Program-made: the position numbers and the translations under genes | From: Parabacteroides sp. | GTDB lineage: Bacteria; Bacteroidota; Bacteroidia; Bacteroidales; Tannerellaceae | Assembly: GCA_022775005.1 (NCBI GenBank) | Contig: JALFJR010000005.1 | Coordinates: forward strand, 1 to 35,307 | Direction of reading: 5' to 3' | Length of the DNA stretch: 35,307 nucleotides | Notes under the pieces: generated by a model | What the model was told of the DNA's origin: nothing | Database searches by the model: none | What the model saw: the letters and a program-made list of their open reading frames with translations, nothing else | Shown here: positions 20,354 through 30,131 of the stretch, piece after piece | How positions within the stretch are numbered: the first letter of the stretch is position 1 | Layout: each line of letters opens with the position of its first letter

Positions 20354-23251
20354 TTATGGAAGGATAGCCTGCAAGATGGCTTGCGTCAGCCGGTAGCGCT
20401 CCTCCGCCGTCTGCAAGGTTTCTAACGGAAAACCTAACGCACAGGTATGCGCTGATCGCACACCGGCCGCAATCCGATTCTCCGTGTAGCGTAAGAAAGG
20501 GGTTGCCTCTTCACCCGTAGGCAGCAAGCCATCCACCGCCTCCACCGCATAGCAATCGGCATTGGGTTGCATCCGGAAGTTCAATTCCCCTAACGATGCC
20601 TGCCCTCGCAAAGGATAGGCACTGACACGTCCCGTACGGGCGGCTTGCGCAGTGGCCAACTTCACCGGCAATAGCTTCCGAACGAGGGAACGCAGCGACT
20701 CCGAACGCTCAACATCCGAAAGCCAACGGGATCCGGAAACCAACAAGGCCTTCTCCCCCTGTGCGAAGGAGGCCACCGCCTTCCATAGTGTCGTATCGGC
20801 ATCCGCCAACCGCTGCTTCCCGAAAAGCAGATCCATCATCGCATAATCCTCCGTCTGGACACGACCGTTCAATAAGGCTTGCGCTCCACAAGAGGCATAA
20901 GAATAACCGGCTTGTGCCAATGCTTGTCCATGCACATAGGGATAATCGAACCGATTTCCGGCAATCACTTTCCCCGCATAGTCGTTGAATGAATCGCCAT
21001 GTCCATTGCGATCATTGGAGATCCATTCCGCCGAACGTCGAAACTCATTTTGTGCCCCGATAAAGGCAAAATCATTCAGGTAAGGCACACCGCCATCCTG
21101 GGTATAGAGGAAGCCCGCCAAACTATCTGAGGCTTGCGTCATCACCATCGGGCCATCCACCCGATCGAAAGCGTTCACGATCAGTATCGGTTGCTTGGAT
21201 CGCTCCCGCTCCGCACGATAGGCACTCAACACCTCCGAAGGGAAACTAATGCCACCCTCATTCCATGCGGCCACCTTATACCGATAGATCACCCCACGCT
21301 CGATGGGCAAAGTCACTTGCTCTCCCTGCACAAGGCGACCGTTATCGAAATCGCCAGTTCCTTTCGCCGTATAGAGCACATAGGCCTTCGGCTTAGCGGT
21401 TGGCTCTAACGGATCAGGTGTTGGCTGCCAAGCCAAACGTACCTGGTTCTCTCCCTCGAAGGTCACGGAAAAGGCCTGTGGAGGCAACGGTTGCACCACC
21501 GCCTCCTGCCGGTTTTGTGCGGCGATATGGCGCAACATACCTTTATATATAGCACGACTCACCACAAAGCGGAACTTAGGATCCAATCCGTAACACATAT
21601 CCGCAAAATTCTGGTGAGAGAGCAATTCCAACAGCATCGTGGGAACCTCAGCCACTCTCGCCTCGATATAGGATTGATTCCACATGCCTCGGCGACTCCA
21701 TGCCGGATTAAATGTCGCCTGAATATCCGACACGATCTGGGATTGGATGCGATCGGTCAAATCTCGTGCCACCCAACGGCTCTGTCCATTGGCGTAACGA
21801 GCCCCATTCGCTTGCGTATAATAAATGCCTAACGTGCCCACAATAGAATCATCCGGTGTGATGCCCGCATCGGTATGGAAAGCGAAACTCAAATCAACCG
21901 GGATATGTGCCGCCTCTCGCAACCAGTTCACCCAGCGAGGACGTGCGAAAATGTCATCTCGATAGTCATCGGTAAAGGCAGTGGAAGAATACACCGAATC
22001 CGGCATTCCCGCCCATTGCAGCCAATAACGAGCCGCCTCCGTGAAGCGGGGGAATCCACTGGCTTCCGCCTCCACGGTCGAGCCCTCCAACGGTGCCCGT
22101 GCGATCGATCCATAGCCGCCCCCAAAGCGAACGGCATCCGCCGTGATCAGCTTACCCGCCTTCTCCGAGCGGTTGGTCAGGCATACGCCCTCCTCCGCAT
22201 CGCCTCGAAAATAATAATGGCCTAAATAGATCCATGTGCCCCCTCCCATTGTCTGGTTGACCGCTATCGAGGTGGTTTCTCCGGCATGATAAATGGTATA
22301 GTGCGCCTGCTCCGTACTGTTGGGCAAAGAACGATAAGCCACATAAACGGCATAACGGCCCGGTTGCTTGATCTGAGGCATCCAACGAGCCACACTCTCC
22401 TGCTCCCCCTTAATGGTCACGGTTTGTCGGAAACCGCCCTGCGTGAAGGGATTCTCCCCGTCTCTCAACGCCTGCTGCGGAAGCGCATAACCGGCACTGC
22501 CGCCATCTCGCCAAGGCTTCTCTCCCTGCTGCTCCTCATAGCGTCCCTCACCCGAGGCACCCTCTCGATCGACGATCACCTCCTCCGTTTGCGTGTCTCG
22601 CTCACGGGGCAAGAACACCTGCGCACCGGCATTCTCCAACATCGGCATCAAAAAGGGAACCACATAACTATGGGTATAAAGATCCTCCACCGTGCCAAAC
22701 ATACGTGCGCGCTGCCATTCCCAACGCTGTCCCTTTTGGGTATAATACAAACCATGGCTCGACCAAACCGTAATGTAACGATCCTGCAAACCCTTTTCTA
22801 TGGTATAAGGGCGAGAAAGTGGCGTGATCAAACCGGGACGCACCACCTTCTGCGCAAAACGGCGTTTTTTATCCACATTCTTCTGCTTGGCATACGCAGG
22901 GATCAACTCCTCGACGGGGGTTCCACGGGTCACTAAGGTAAGGCGACGGGCATCAGGGAACAGGGGCCGTAACGTGTCATACAAGGCTTCCACCATTTGT
23001 GGGCGAAACGGGATGTCTTCCAATGCCTCATTCACCTCGATGCGCACCGTACGCTTCGCCTCCGTCAGCGAAACCACCCGTATGGATCGTATCTGCGCAT
23101 AAGGCTTTGCAAATTGTTGAATACGAGAAGCTATTTCTGCTTTCAAGTTCTCTTTCTCCACCCCAAAGGCCGTTCCTGTCACACACAAGAACATCAAACC
23201 CAGCAACCACTGTTTCCAAAATCTGATACTACTACTTTTCATGCTATGCAA
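20354..23251 (-). CDS. Large exported multidomain protein with split N-acetylmuramoyl-L-alanine amidase (Amidase_3) domain
   Basis: The 965-residue protein has a signal peptide (about 1-30). The amidase fold appears in two pieces. The first has W-S-S-H-G-L-Y-Y with H166 and V-E-D with E189; the second has F-A-F-H-T-D-A-G with H459 and M-L-L-E-L-L-S-H with E542. These agree with the three zinc ligands and the catalytic glutamate of Amidase_3. Between them, about 265-380, lies an inserted beta-rich domain like the golvesin or xanthan-lyase C-terminal domain. A fibronectin type III domain follows at about 590-680, then a C-terminal Rossmann-like region beginning I-L-I-V-N-A-F-D-R-V. Such proteins are often labelled xanthan lyase, which the amidase residues do not support. 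It heads the six-gene operon. An in-frame ATG at 23242 is an alternative start. Confidence 0.8.
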   Translation of the reverse strand: MHSMKSSSIRFWKQWLLGLMFLCVTGTAFGVEKENLKAEIASRIQQFAKPYAQIRSIRVVSLTEAKRTVRIEVNEALEDIPFRPQMVEALYDTLRPLFPDARRLTLVTRGTPVEELIPAYAKQKNVDKKRRFAQKVVRPGLITPLSRPYTIEKGLQDRYITVWSSHGLYYTQKGQRWEWQRARMFGTVEDLYTHSYVVPFLMPMLENAGAQVFLPRERDTQTEEVIVDREGASGEGRYEEQQGEKPWRDGGSAGYALPQQALRDGENPFTQGGFRQTVTIKGEQESVARWMPQIKQPGRYAVYVAYRSLPNSTEQAHYTIYHAGETTSIAVNQTMGGGTWIYLGHYYFRGDAEEGVCLTNRSEKAGKLITADAVRFGGGYGSIARAPLEGSTVEAEASGFPRFTEAARYWLQWAGMPDSVYSSTAFTDDYRDDIFARPRWVNWLREAAHIPVDLSFAFHTDAGITPDDSIVGTLGIYYTQANGARYANGQSRWVARDLTDRIQSQIVSDIQATFNPAWSRRGMWNQSYIEARVAEVPTMLLELLSHQNFADMCYGLDPKFRFVVSRAIYKGMLRHIAAQNRQEAVVQPLPPQAFSVTFEGENQVRLAWQPTPDPLEPTAKPKAYVLYTAKGTGDFDNGRLVQGEQVTLPIERGVIYRYKVAAWNEGGISFPSEVLSAYRAERERSKQPILIVNAFDRVDGPMVMTQASDSLAGFLYTQDGGVPYLNDFAFIGAQNEFRRSAEWISNDRNGHGDSFNDYAGKVIAGNRFDYPYVHGQALAQAGYSYASCGAQALLNGRVQTEDYAMMDLLFGKQRLADADTTLWKAVASFAQGEKALLVSGSRWLSDVERSESLRSLVRKLLPVKLATAQAARTGRVSAYPLRGQASLGELNFRMQPNADCYAVEAVDGLLPTGEEATPFLRYTENRIAAGVRSAHTCALGFPLETLQTAEERYRLTQAILQAILP

Positions 23252-23293
23252 CCCTGTGAATCGTTTTATCGGTATCCCGCGTTACCGACCCTG

Positions 23294-23324
23294 CAAAAGT
23301 AGCTATTATCTACTTCACAGCAAA
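23294..23324 (-). promoter_or_regulatory. Promoter of the amidase-to-thiL operon
   Basis: On the minus strand TTTG (23321-23324) and TACTTTTG (23294-23301) are separated by exactly 19 bp, a perfect fit to the Bacteroidetes housekeeping promoter. The -33 box lies within the final codons of the sigma-factor gene (stop at 23310-23312). The operon is therefore read independently of the sigma gene, with a leader of about 35-40 nt. Confidence 0.8.
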
Positions 23325-23891
23325 GAGGAAAAGAAAGAGAGGCAGGTAATCTTTCAGTTCCGTATGGAGCAGGGCAAGCGCCTTATCCCGGTAACGCTCC
23401 ACCGTGCGTGTTGAGACACCCATCTGTTGAGCCACCTCGTCCAAGCTCTTCCCCTCCATGCGGTTCAGTTCGAAGGCCAACCGATACTCCGGCGGCATCA
23501 AGGCAAGCGTCTGCGCCAACAGCTCCTCCAACTCCCGGAGTTGAATCAGTCGATCACCCTCCTCGTCCTCCGGTTGATCGAACAACGATTTCTCAAAAGA
23601 CTGTTGAGTCTCCTGCCGGCGCAAGTAATTGAGGCAAAGATTGCGCACGCTGGTCAGCAGGTAATTTTGGGCGGAGCTCATCACGGTAATCTGTTTGCGT
23701 TTATCCCACAAACGGAAGAACACCTCTTGCACGATGTCTTCCCGGGTCTCCCGGTCATCAATGAAACGTTTAGCGAAGAGGCAAAGAGACGGATAGTAAT
23801 GCTCGAAGAGGTAACGAAAAGCCACCTCATCGTCATGCAGCGTAATGCTCCGCAGCATAAAATCAATCTGTTCAGATTCCGTGTTCTTCAT
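23310..23891 (-). CDS. ECF-type RNA polymerase sigma factor
   Basis: The 193-residue protein has sigma region 2 at about 20-85, with F-R-Y-L-F-E-H-Y-Y-P-S-L-C-L-F-A and D-I-V-Q-E-V-F-F-R-L-W-D-K-R. Region 4 is at about 130-180, with L-P-type sequence M-P-P-E-Y-R-L-A-F-E-L-N-R-M-E-G-K-S-L-D-E-V-A-Q-Q-M-G-V-S-T-R-T-V-E-R-Y split by a short acidic linker. This is the Bacteroidetes family of sigma factors linked to polysaccharide loci. It is divergent from the FecR-like anti-sigma gene with 169 bp between, and it should activate the SusC/SusD genes. Its own 3' end carries the -33 box of the next operon. The C-terminus ends in a hydrophobic L-F-L-F-L-F-A-V-K, which is unusual but short. Confidence 0.92.
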   Translation of the reverse strand: MKNTESEQIDFMLRSITLHDDEVAFRYLFEHYYPSLCLFAKRFIDDRETREDIVQEVFFRLWDKRKQITVMSSAQNYLLTSVRNLCLNYLRRQETQQSFEKSLFDQPEDEEGDRLIQLRELEELLAQTLALMPPEYRLAFELNRMEGKSLDEVAQQMGVSTRTVERYRDKALALLHTELKDYLPLFLFLFAVK

Positions 23892-24060
23892 TTTGCATTA
23901 ATCATTTTTATGTGTTTGGATGACCATTCACCCTCGCAAAGGAACAATTTATCCCTTAAAAATCCAATATTTTCAGAAAAATCGTTTTTTGGGCAAAAAA
24001 AGTAGGAAATAGCTGTCGTGTTTTGTTGCTTTGTGTGTCTATAGCTAAAACGGACATAAA

Positions 24061-24990
24061 ATGACAACGCAAACAGACGACATAAAGAGACTGTGGAACC
24101 GAGCCAAGGCACTCGATGAGGCCATCCAAGAGTACCGCTCGATCGACACCGAGCGGGCTTGGCAACAAACCTGGCAACGTTGCCAACGCAGCCAGCGGAG
24201 AGGATTCACCTTCTACCTCCTGCGCATCGCTGCCATCCTGATCCTTCCATTATTGATCTCCACCCTCACATTGGGCTACCTATATATAAACGACCATCGG
24301 CAGTCACAAGCCATCGCCTACTTAGAGGCCACCTCCGCTCCCGGCATCGTCACACAGATCACCCTGCCCGACAGCTCGAAGGTTTGGCTCAACAGCGGAA
24401 GCCATTTGCGCTATCCCTCCCGTTTCGTAGGCATGGAGCGCAACGTCACCCTCCAAGGCGAAGGTTATTTTGAGGTACAATCCGACCGACAGCACCCCTT
24501 CTATGTCGCCACCTCCGATGGATTCCGCGTGATGGCACACGGCACGAAGTTCAACGTCAATGCTTATGCCGACGACGAGCTCATTGAGGCCACCTTGGAG
24601 CAGGGAGCCGTGGACATCCTGATCGGTCATCAGCGTGAGACCTTATCCCCCGGCGAACAGGCCATCTTCAATAAAGAGGCCTTAACCATGGAGATCCAAC
24701 AGGTACAAGTGGATGTCACAACAGCTTGGCGAGAGGGTAAGCTGATCTTCCGCAACGCCACGATGAAGGAGATCACGAAGCAACTCGCCCGTCGCTACAA
24801 TGTAGATATCAACCTGCATGACGAAAGCCGGACGCCGCAACGCTTCCGAGCCACCTTCACCAACGAGAGCCTCCCGCAGATCTTGGATTACCTGCGGATG
24901 AGTGCCCCCATCCGTTGGTCGTCCACCACGGTTAAACAGCAAACCGATGACACGTTCAGTCGTCAGCAATATGATATATGGGTAAAATAA
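24061..24990 (+). CDS. FecR-family anti-sigma factor
   Basis: The 309-residue protein has a cytoplasmic N-terminus (1-55) that would hold the sigma factor. One membrane segment lies at about 58-80 (L-L-R-I-A-A-I-L-I-L-P-L-L-I-S-T-L-T-L-G-Y-L). The periplasmic FecR domain at about 95-200 has V-W-L-N-S-G-S-H-L-R-Y-P and G-E-G-Y-F-E-V. A DUF4974-type C-terminal domain follows (about 220-305), which contacts the STN domain of SusC. All parts of the signalling chain are present: sigma, FecR, and a SusC with STN. The gene lies 201 bp upstream of susC on the same strand. Length is normal. Confidence 0.93.
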   Translation: MTTQTDDIKRLWNRAKALDEAIQEYRSIDTERAWQQTWQRCQRSQRRGFTFYLLRIAAILILPLLISTLTLGYLYINDHRQSQAIAYLEATSAPGIVTQITLPDSSKVWLNSGSHLRYPSRFVGMERNVTLQGEGYFEVQSDRQHPFYVATSDGFRVMAHGTKFNVNAYADDELIEATLEQGAVDILIGHQRETLSPGEQAIFNKEALTMEIQQVQVDVTTAWREGKLIFRNATMKEITKQLARRYNVDINLHDESRTPQRFRATFTNESLPQILDYLRMSAPIRWSSTTVKQQTDDTFSRQQYDIWVK

Positions 24991-25086
24991 AAATGAGTAT
25001 AACAACAAACATGTTTCACTTAAATCAGAGAAAGGAGAACACAGCCTATGCAACAGAGAAGCTAAGATCGTATCCATGAAAAAAAT

Positions 25087-25156
25087 GAGGCAAGCGTAAG
25101 CCCCCCTTACACCTGCCTCTCCAAATCAGACAACATTCGTTTTGGGAAAACCCAAA
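25087..25156 (+). promoter_or_regulatory. Hairpins in the leader between fecR and susC
   Basis: GAGGCA (25087-25092) pairs with TGCCTC (25114-25119) and inside it GTAAG (25096-25100) pairs with CTTAC (25106-25110) around a C-rich loop. A second hairpin is TTTGGG/CCCAAA at 25141-25146 and 25151-25156. The first lacks a following T run, so it is not a classic terminator; it may be a weak attenuator or an mRNA-processing or stability element separating the low-level fecR message from the strongly expressed susC message. Confidence 0.45.
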
Positions 25157-25191
25157 CAATTAGTATCTAATTTCAAAATCATTGCAAAGTT

Positions 25192-28100
25192 ATGCATTTC
25201 AAACAATCAAGAGGGATGCAAACAACACATAATTCATCCCTTTGGCCGAAAATGATGCGAACGGGCCTTTGCGCCTTCATGCTGACGGTCATTCAACCGC
25301 AATTGAGCGACCTGTACGCTCAAAACGTAACCGTAACACTCTCCATGCGCAACGCAACCGTGGAGCAAGTGTTGGATCAGATCGAGAAAAAGACCGATTA
25401 CACCTTTGTAGCCTCCGATCGTACCGTCGATCTCAACCGTAAGGTATCACTCAATGTCCAATCCTTGAGCCTCGAAGAGACCTTGCAAAAGCTTTTCGCT
25501 GGCACAAACGTCAGCTACAAGATTGTCAACAACCAGATCATCTTGTCCAAAGCGCAAGCCTCACAGCAGAGCAAGCGAGTAAAGGGTACCGTAGTCGATA
25601 AGAACGGAGAGCCTATCATCGGTGCCAATGTCGTAGTGAAGGGAACGACCAACGGAACCATCACGGACATAGATGGTAACTTCTCGTTAGAGGCACCAGG
25701 CAACGCACAACTCTCCATCTCCTTCATTGGTTACGAGGCACAAGAGGTCGCCATCAACAACCGCAGTCAATTATCCATCACGTTGGGTGAGGATTCCCAA
25801 GCCTTGGACGAGGTCTTAGTGGTTGCCTACGGTACGCAAAAGGTGCGTTCAGTGACGGGCGCAATGGGTAAGTTGGATGCAGAAGAGATGGCCGATATCC
25901 CAGTGCCCAATATCGCCAATAAGATGCAGGGTAAATTTGCCGGAGTCTCCATCACACAGGCGAATGGAGAGCCGAATGCGGGTATGGCCATTCGTATCCG
26001 TGGTGCAGCTTCTATCAATGGCGGTAATGCCCCGCTTATCGTGGTCGATGGTTTCCCTATCACGACAAACAATGGCACCGGCTTGGAGCAGATCAGTCCG
26101 GAGGAGATTGAGAATATCACCATTTTGAAAGATGCGGCATCTGCTTCTTTGTATGGATCAAGAGCCGCGAATGGCGTTATCTTGGTGACCACCAAAACAG
26201 GAAAAACCGGGAAAACCAGTGTTGATTTCAGCGCCTATCTGGGTGCGGCTCAGGTTTCCAAGCGTGGCCGTCCAGATGTCATGAACGCACAAGAGTTCGC
26301 CCAGTTCAAGAAGGAGTATTATGAGGACGCTGCCAAATATGAGGGCTACACCGGTGGTGTACCGGAGTGTTACCAGAATCCTTCCGCTGTGCAGGATGGA
26401 ACGGATTGGTATGATGTCTTGCTGCAAACCGCGTTGACACAGAACTATAATTTAAGTTTGACAGGTGGAACCGACAAGATTCAAAGTGCCGTCAATTTAA
26501 ACTATAACAACCAAGAGGGAACTATTATCAATACCTATTCACAACGGTATGCTGTGCGTGCCAACAATACCTTCCAGGCATCCGAACGTGTGAAATTTGG
26601 TTTGAATCTTTCTGGTTCTTACACGAAAGGCCGTGTGACTGGCGGTTTAGGTGGTGGCCGAAACATCATCGGTTCCTCTTTCTTGATGGATCCACAGCTG
26701 AAATATCAAAACGATGATGGCACTTATCCCGTTTCTTTCTCTCAACCGGGCATGTTTGCGAATGCCAATTACTATTTGGTACTTCGTGACCGCAATGATA
26801 ACACCAGCACCATGCGTGGTATTGTCAATGCTTTCAGCGAGGTAGGAATCATCGACAACTTGAAGTATAAGATCAGCTTGAACGCCGATCTTTCAAGCGA
26901 CAAGAATGACTCATGGGTTCCTTCAGAGGCAAATGGTGGTATGTTTAGTGCGCCACCTAATCCCGCATGGGGCAACTACCATAACAGCAACAACACAAAC
27001 TGGTTGATTGAGAATATCTTGACATGGAACAAGACCATTGCCAATGACCATAATGTAGATGTGCTGTTAGGTTATACCACCCAGAAATCCACATCGGAAT
27101 GGAGCCATATCAATGCCAGTGATTATCCCGACGATGAGGTCTATTGGTTCAATGCGGCAACGACAAAGGTCGGCCTAGGCGACAGAGGACAGTGGGCGAT
27201 GATCTCCTATTTGGGTCGCTTGAACTATGACTTCAAAGAAAAGTATCTCTTGTCTGTCTCTTTCCGTCGGGATGGTTGCTCTCGCTTTGGTTCGGAAGCG
27301 AAATTCGCGAACTTCCCCTCTGTATCAGCAGGCTGGATTGCTTCGGATGAGGCATTTCTGCAGAAATATGATTGGTTGAGCTATTTGAAGGTGAGAGCCA
27401 GCTGGGGTAAAGTAGGTAACTACAACATTGGTAACTACAACCATCTATCTACCATCGGTACGTCTAATTTTGTATTCAATGGAGGTATCGCTCCTGGACG
27501 TGCGCAGGGAGGTATCGGCAACTCCAATCTGACCTGGGAAACGACTGAGTCCTACGACGGTGGAATTGATTTGGGATTGTTCAATGATCGTTTGTTCATC
27601 GTCTATGATTACTACCGTAAGACAACCGATGGATTGCTGTATCAGATTGAAATCCCCTACTCTTCCGGTTTCGGCAACATCCAATCCAACATTGGCGAAT
27701 TCCGTTTCTGGGGTCATGAGTTGAATATCGAGACCAAGAACATGGTCGGTGCGTTCAAGTGGAATACCAGCGTAAACCTCTCTTTCAACAAGAACAAGGC
27801 GATCAAGTTGGGAACAAACAATGTGCATATTGGTGGAAACCTAAACCAAATGGATTATAACCGTACAGCGGTCGGTATGCCTTTGGGTATGTTCTATGGC
27901 TATGTCTATGACGGTGTCTTCATGACGCAGGCGGAATATGAGGCAGGCCCGAAGCACGCCTCCTCTGCGGTAGGAACTGTACGTATGAAGGATCTGAATG
28001 GGGATGGTATTATTGATTTCAGCGACCGTACCTATATCGGTAATCCCAACCCGAAATGCATCTATGGTATCACGAACACCTTCTCTTGGAAGAATTTTGA

Positions 28101-28548
28101 TGCCAGTGTCGTATTAACGGGTTCGCTCGGTGGTGATATCATCGATGGTACTTACGAGTGGACAGAGAACATCGACGGTGTGTTCAACGTGCGCAAGTGC
28201 GTGGCGGATCGTTGGCGTTCGGAGGAGAATCCGGGTAATGGCGAGATACCGAGAACCATGGCGGGTACAACGGAGTTGTTCCGTTTCAATAACACGCGTT
28301 GGGTCTTCAAGAACAATTACATGACCTTGAAGAATTTGACAATCGGTTATACGGTTCCTGTTCCCTCTAATAAATATGTGAAAGGTTTGCGTATCTACGC
28401 CAGTGGCCAGAATCTCTTCACCGTGGGTTCCTATCCGGGTATGAATCCGGAGGTGAATAACAACACCAGTGGTTTGTTCCAAGGTGTAGATGCCACAAGC
28501 TATCCTGTGTCTCGTATTTATACAGTTGGTTTGAATGTTAATTTTTAA
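25192..28548 (+). CDS. SusC/RagA-family TonB-dependent outer-membrane transporter with STN signalling domain
   Basis: The 1118-residue protein imports glycan fragments across the outer membrane with SusD. The export signal ends near A-Q (43-44). The STN (secretin/TonB short N-terminal) domain at about 45-118 reads V-T-L-S-M-R-N-A-T-V-E-Q-V-L-D-Q-I and marks a transducer that signals through FecR. A carboxypeptidase-regulatory-like domain follows at about 128-212 with G-T-V-V-D-K-N-G-E-P-I-I-G-A-N-V. Next is the TonB box and plug with V-V-A-Y-G-T-Q and S-L-Y-G-S-R-A-A-N-G-V-I-L-V-T-T-K. The barrel fills the rest and ends G-L-N-V-N-F with the terminal Phe needed for assembly. The stop is 13 bp from susD. 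The start at 25192 is uncertain; 25216 is also in frame. Confidence 0.96.
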   Translation: MHFKQSRGMQTTHNSSLWPKMMRTGLCAFMLTVIQPQLSDLYAQNVTVTLSMRNATVEQVLDQIEKKTDYTFVASDRTVDLNRKVSLNVQSLSLEETLQKLFAGTNVSYKIVNNQIILSKAQASQQSKRVKGTVVDKNGEPIIGANVVVKGTTNGTITDIDGNFSLEAPGNAQLSISFIGYEAQEVAINNRSQLSITLGEDSQALDEVLVVAYGTQKVRSVTGAMGKLDAEEMADIPVPNIANKMQGKFAGVSITQANGEPNAGMAIRIRGAASINGGNAPLIVVDGFPITTNNGTGLEQISPEEIENITILKDAASASLYGSRAANGVILVTTKTGKTGKTSVDFSAYLGAAQVSKRGRPDVMNAQEFAQFKKEYYEDAAKYEGYTGGVPECYQNPSAVQDGTDWYDVLLQTALTQNYNLSLTGGTDKIQSAVNLNYNNQEGTIINTYSQRYAVRANNTFQASERVKFGLNLSGSYTKGRVTGGLGGGRNIIGSSFLMDPQLKYQNDDGTYPVSFSQPGMFANANYYLVLRDRNDNTSTMRGIVNAFSEVGIIDNLKYKISLNADLSSDKNDSWVPSEANGGMFSAPPNPAWGNYHNSNNTNWLIENILTWNKTIANDHNVDVLLGYTTQKSTSEWSHINASDYPDDEVYWFNAATTKVGLGDRGQWAMISYLGRLNYDFKEKYLLSVSFRRDGCSRFGSEAKFANFPSVSAGWIASDEAFLQKYDWLSYLKVRASWGKVGNYNIGNYNHLSTIGTSNFVFNGGIAPGRAQGGIGNSNLTWETTESYDGGIDLGLFNDRLFIVYDYYRKTTDGLLYQIEIPYSSGFGNIQSNIGEFRFWGHELNIETKNMVGAFKWNTSVNLSFNKNKAIKLGTNNVHIGGNLNQMDYNRTAVGMPLGMFYGYVYDGVFMTQAEYEAGPKHASSAVGTVRMKDLNGDGIIDFSDRTYIGNPNPKCIYGITNTFSWKNFDASVVLTGSLGGDIIDGTYEWTENIDGVFNVRKCVADRWRSEENPGNGEIPRTMAGTTELFRFNNTRWVFKNNYMTLKNLTIGYTVPVPSNKYVKGLRIYASGQNLFTVGSYPGMNPEVNNNTSGLFQGVDATSYPVSRIYTVGLNVNF

Positions 28549-28561
28549 ATCGTAAAGAAAC

Positions 28562-30118
28562 ATGAAGAAGTTATTCAATATAGTCATCGCAAGCGCAGCG
28601 ATGTTACCTTTGGTTTCTTGCGGAGATTCGTTCTTGGAATTGACACCGGATACGGCCATTACCGCAGAAACGTTCTATAAAACCGCTACGCATTTTGAGC
28701 AGGCGATTACCGCAGCTTACGTACCGACACGCAACATCGCCTTAGACGGCATGTTTATGGATGAGATGCGTTCTGACAATACCTTTTATACCCTGTATGC
28801 GGGTGATAGAGGCCCATACAGCACTACGGAAGTACTCGCGCTTTTCTTGGATGACGAACTGGTGAGCTGGATGCCTGATCGGTACAACAGTGTGTATGTC
28901 GGTATCTCACGCGCCAATACCATTCTTGACCGTATGGAGGAATCGGAGATGAACGAAGCGGAAAAGACGGCTTACAAGGCAGAGGCACTTTTCCTGAGAG
29001 CTTACTATTACTTTGACTTGGTGCAGCACTGGGGTGGCGTACCCCTCATGTTGCATGAGGTGAAGAATGAGACGGATGCGTTTGCCGCCAAGTCGAGCAA
29101 GGAGGAGGTCTATGCCCAGATCATCGCGGATGTATCGGAGGCGATCAATTTAGGGTTGCCGATGGCTACCAAGTTCCCGCAGAGCGGTAGAGCGACGATG
29201 GGCGCCGCAAAGATGTTGCGTGCATACGCTTACATGTCACAGCCTAATAAAGACTACAAGGCAGCCGAGCTGGATCTGTTAGATATTACGAAAATGGGCT
29301 ATAAGCTCTTAGATGATTATGCGGATGTGTTTGATCCAGCCAACAAGAACTCGCAAGAGTCCATCTTTGAGGTTCAGTTTTTGGAGGATGGAAGCTCTGA
29401 TCAGTACAACACCATTCCCTGGCGTATGATCCCGAAGTGCAGCAACAATGATTTCTTGATGGGCATTGCCGGATCCAACTATGCCGGTACCAGTGGTGGA
29501 TGGTGTGTGCCCACGGAAGAGATGATCGCTTCCTATGAGCCAGGAGACAAGCGTTTGGATGCCTCCGTAGCGGTCGCTGTGGGCACGGAGGATGCCAGTC
29601 AGAACTTCACCTGTACTGAGGTGAAGACGGTTTCAGACTATCAACCGGTTGATGGGGAGACCGCTCATTTCTTCGTGCGGAAGTATTATCATCCGCCTTA
29701 TCAATTTAGCTTACGGGCTGGCGACAATTTCCCCGTCTATCGGTATGCGGGCGCCTTGTTGCTGCTTGCGGAGAACTTGGTGGCTCAGAACCGGGCTTCT
29801 GAGGCTCTTCCCTATGTGAACCAGGTGCGTCAACGCGCAGGTTTGCCTGCTCTCGCCAGTGTGAACGAGAAGGCCGTGGCTGACGAGATGCGTCATGAGT
29901 TGGCTTTCGAGAACCACCGCTGGACAGACCTGATCCGCACAGGCAAGGCTATCGAGACCATGAATGCTTTCGGAGAGACGATGAAAGCCAAATATCCGTG
30001 GATTCTCCCGGGTGCTTTCAATGTGAATGAGAACAGATTGGTGTATGCGTTCCCGATGCGCGAGATGCAGATCAACTATCTGTTGGAGCAGAATCCCGGC
30101 TACAGTGCGGGTAGATAA
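28562..30118 (+). CDS. SusD/RagB-family glycan-binding outer-membrane lipoprotein
   Basis: The 518-residue protein has a lipoprotein signal M-K-K-L-F-N-I-V-I-A-S-A-A-M-L-P-L-V-S-C with Cys20 as the lipidation site, followed by G-D-S-F-L-E-L. The N-terminal SusD-like domain has the repeated helices seen as A-L-F-L-R-A-Y-Y-Y-F-D-L-V-Q-H-W-G-G-V-P-L (about 142-163), a strong family signature. The C-terminal RagB/SusD domain has R-H-E-L-A-F-E-N-H-R-W-T-D-L-I-R-T-G-K-A (about 438-457). It sits on the cell surface as the lid of the SusC barrel and binds the glycan. It is co-transcribed with susC. A strong terminator follows. Confidence 0.96.
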   Translation: MKKLFNIVIASAAMLPLVSCGDSFLELTPDTAITAETFYKTATHFEQAITAAYVPTRNIALDGMFMDEMRSDNTFYTLYAGDRGPYSTTEVLALFLDDELVSWMPDRYNSVYVGISRANTILDRMEESEMNEAEKTAYKAEALFLRAYYYFDLVQHWGGVPLMLHEVKNETDAFAAKSSKEEVYAQIIADVSEAINLGLPMATKFPQSGRATMGAAKMLRAYAYMSQPNKDYKAAELDLLDITKMGYKLLDDYADVFDPANKNSQESIFEVQFLEDGSSDQYNTIPWRMIPKCSNNDFLMGIAGSNYAGTSGGWCVPTEEMIASYEPGDKRLDASVAVAVGTEDASQNFTCTEVKTVSDYQPVDGETAHFFVRKYYHPPYQFSLRAGDNFPVYRYAGALLLLAENLVAQNRASEALPYVNQVRQRAGLPALASVNEKAVADEMRHELAFENHRWTDLIRTGKAIETMNAFGETMKAKYPWILPGAFNVNENRLVYAFPMREMQINYLLEQNPGYSAGR

Positions 30119-30131
30119 AAGGTGAGTTCGA

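Noticed and set aside
20354-23251. Xanthan lyase
   Set aside because: The name is often given by the inserted golvesin/xanthan-lyase-like domain; the catalytic residues present are those of a zinc amidase, and no polysaccharide lyase domain is visible.
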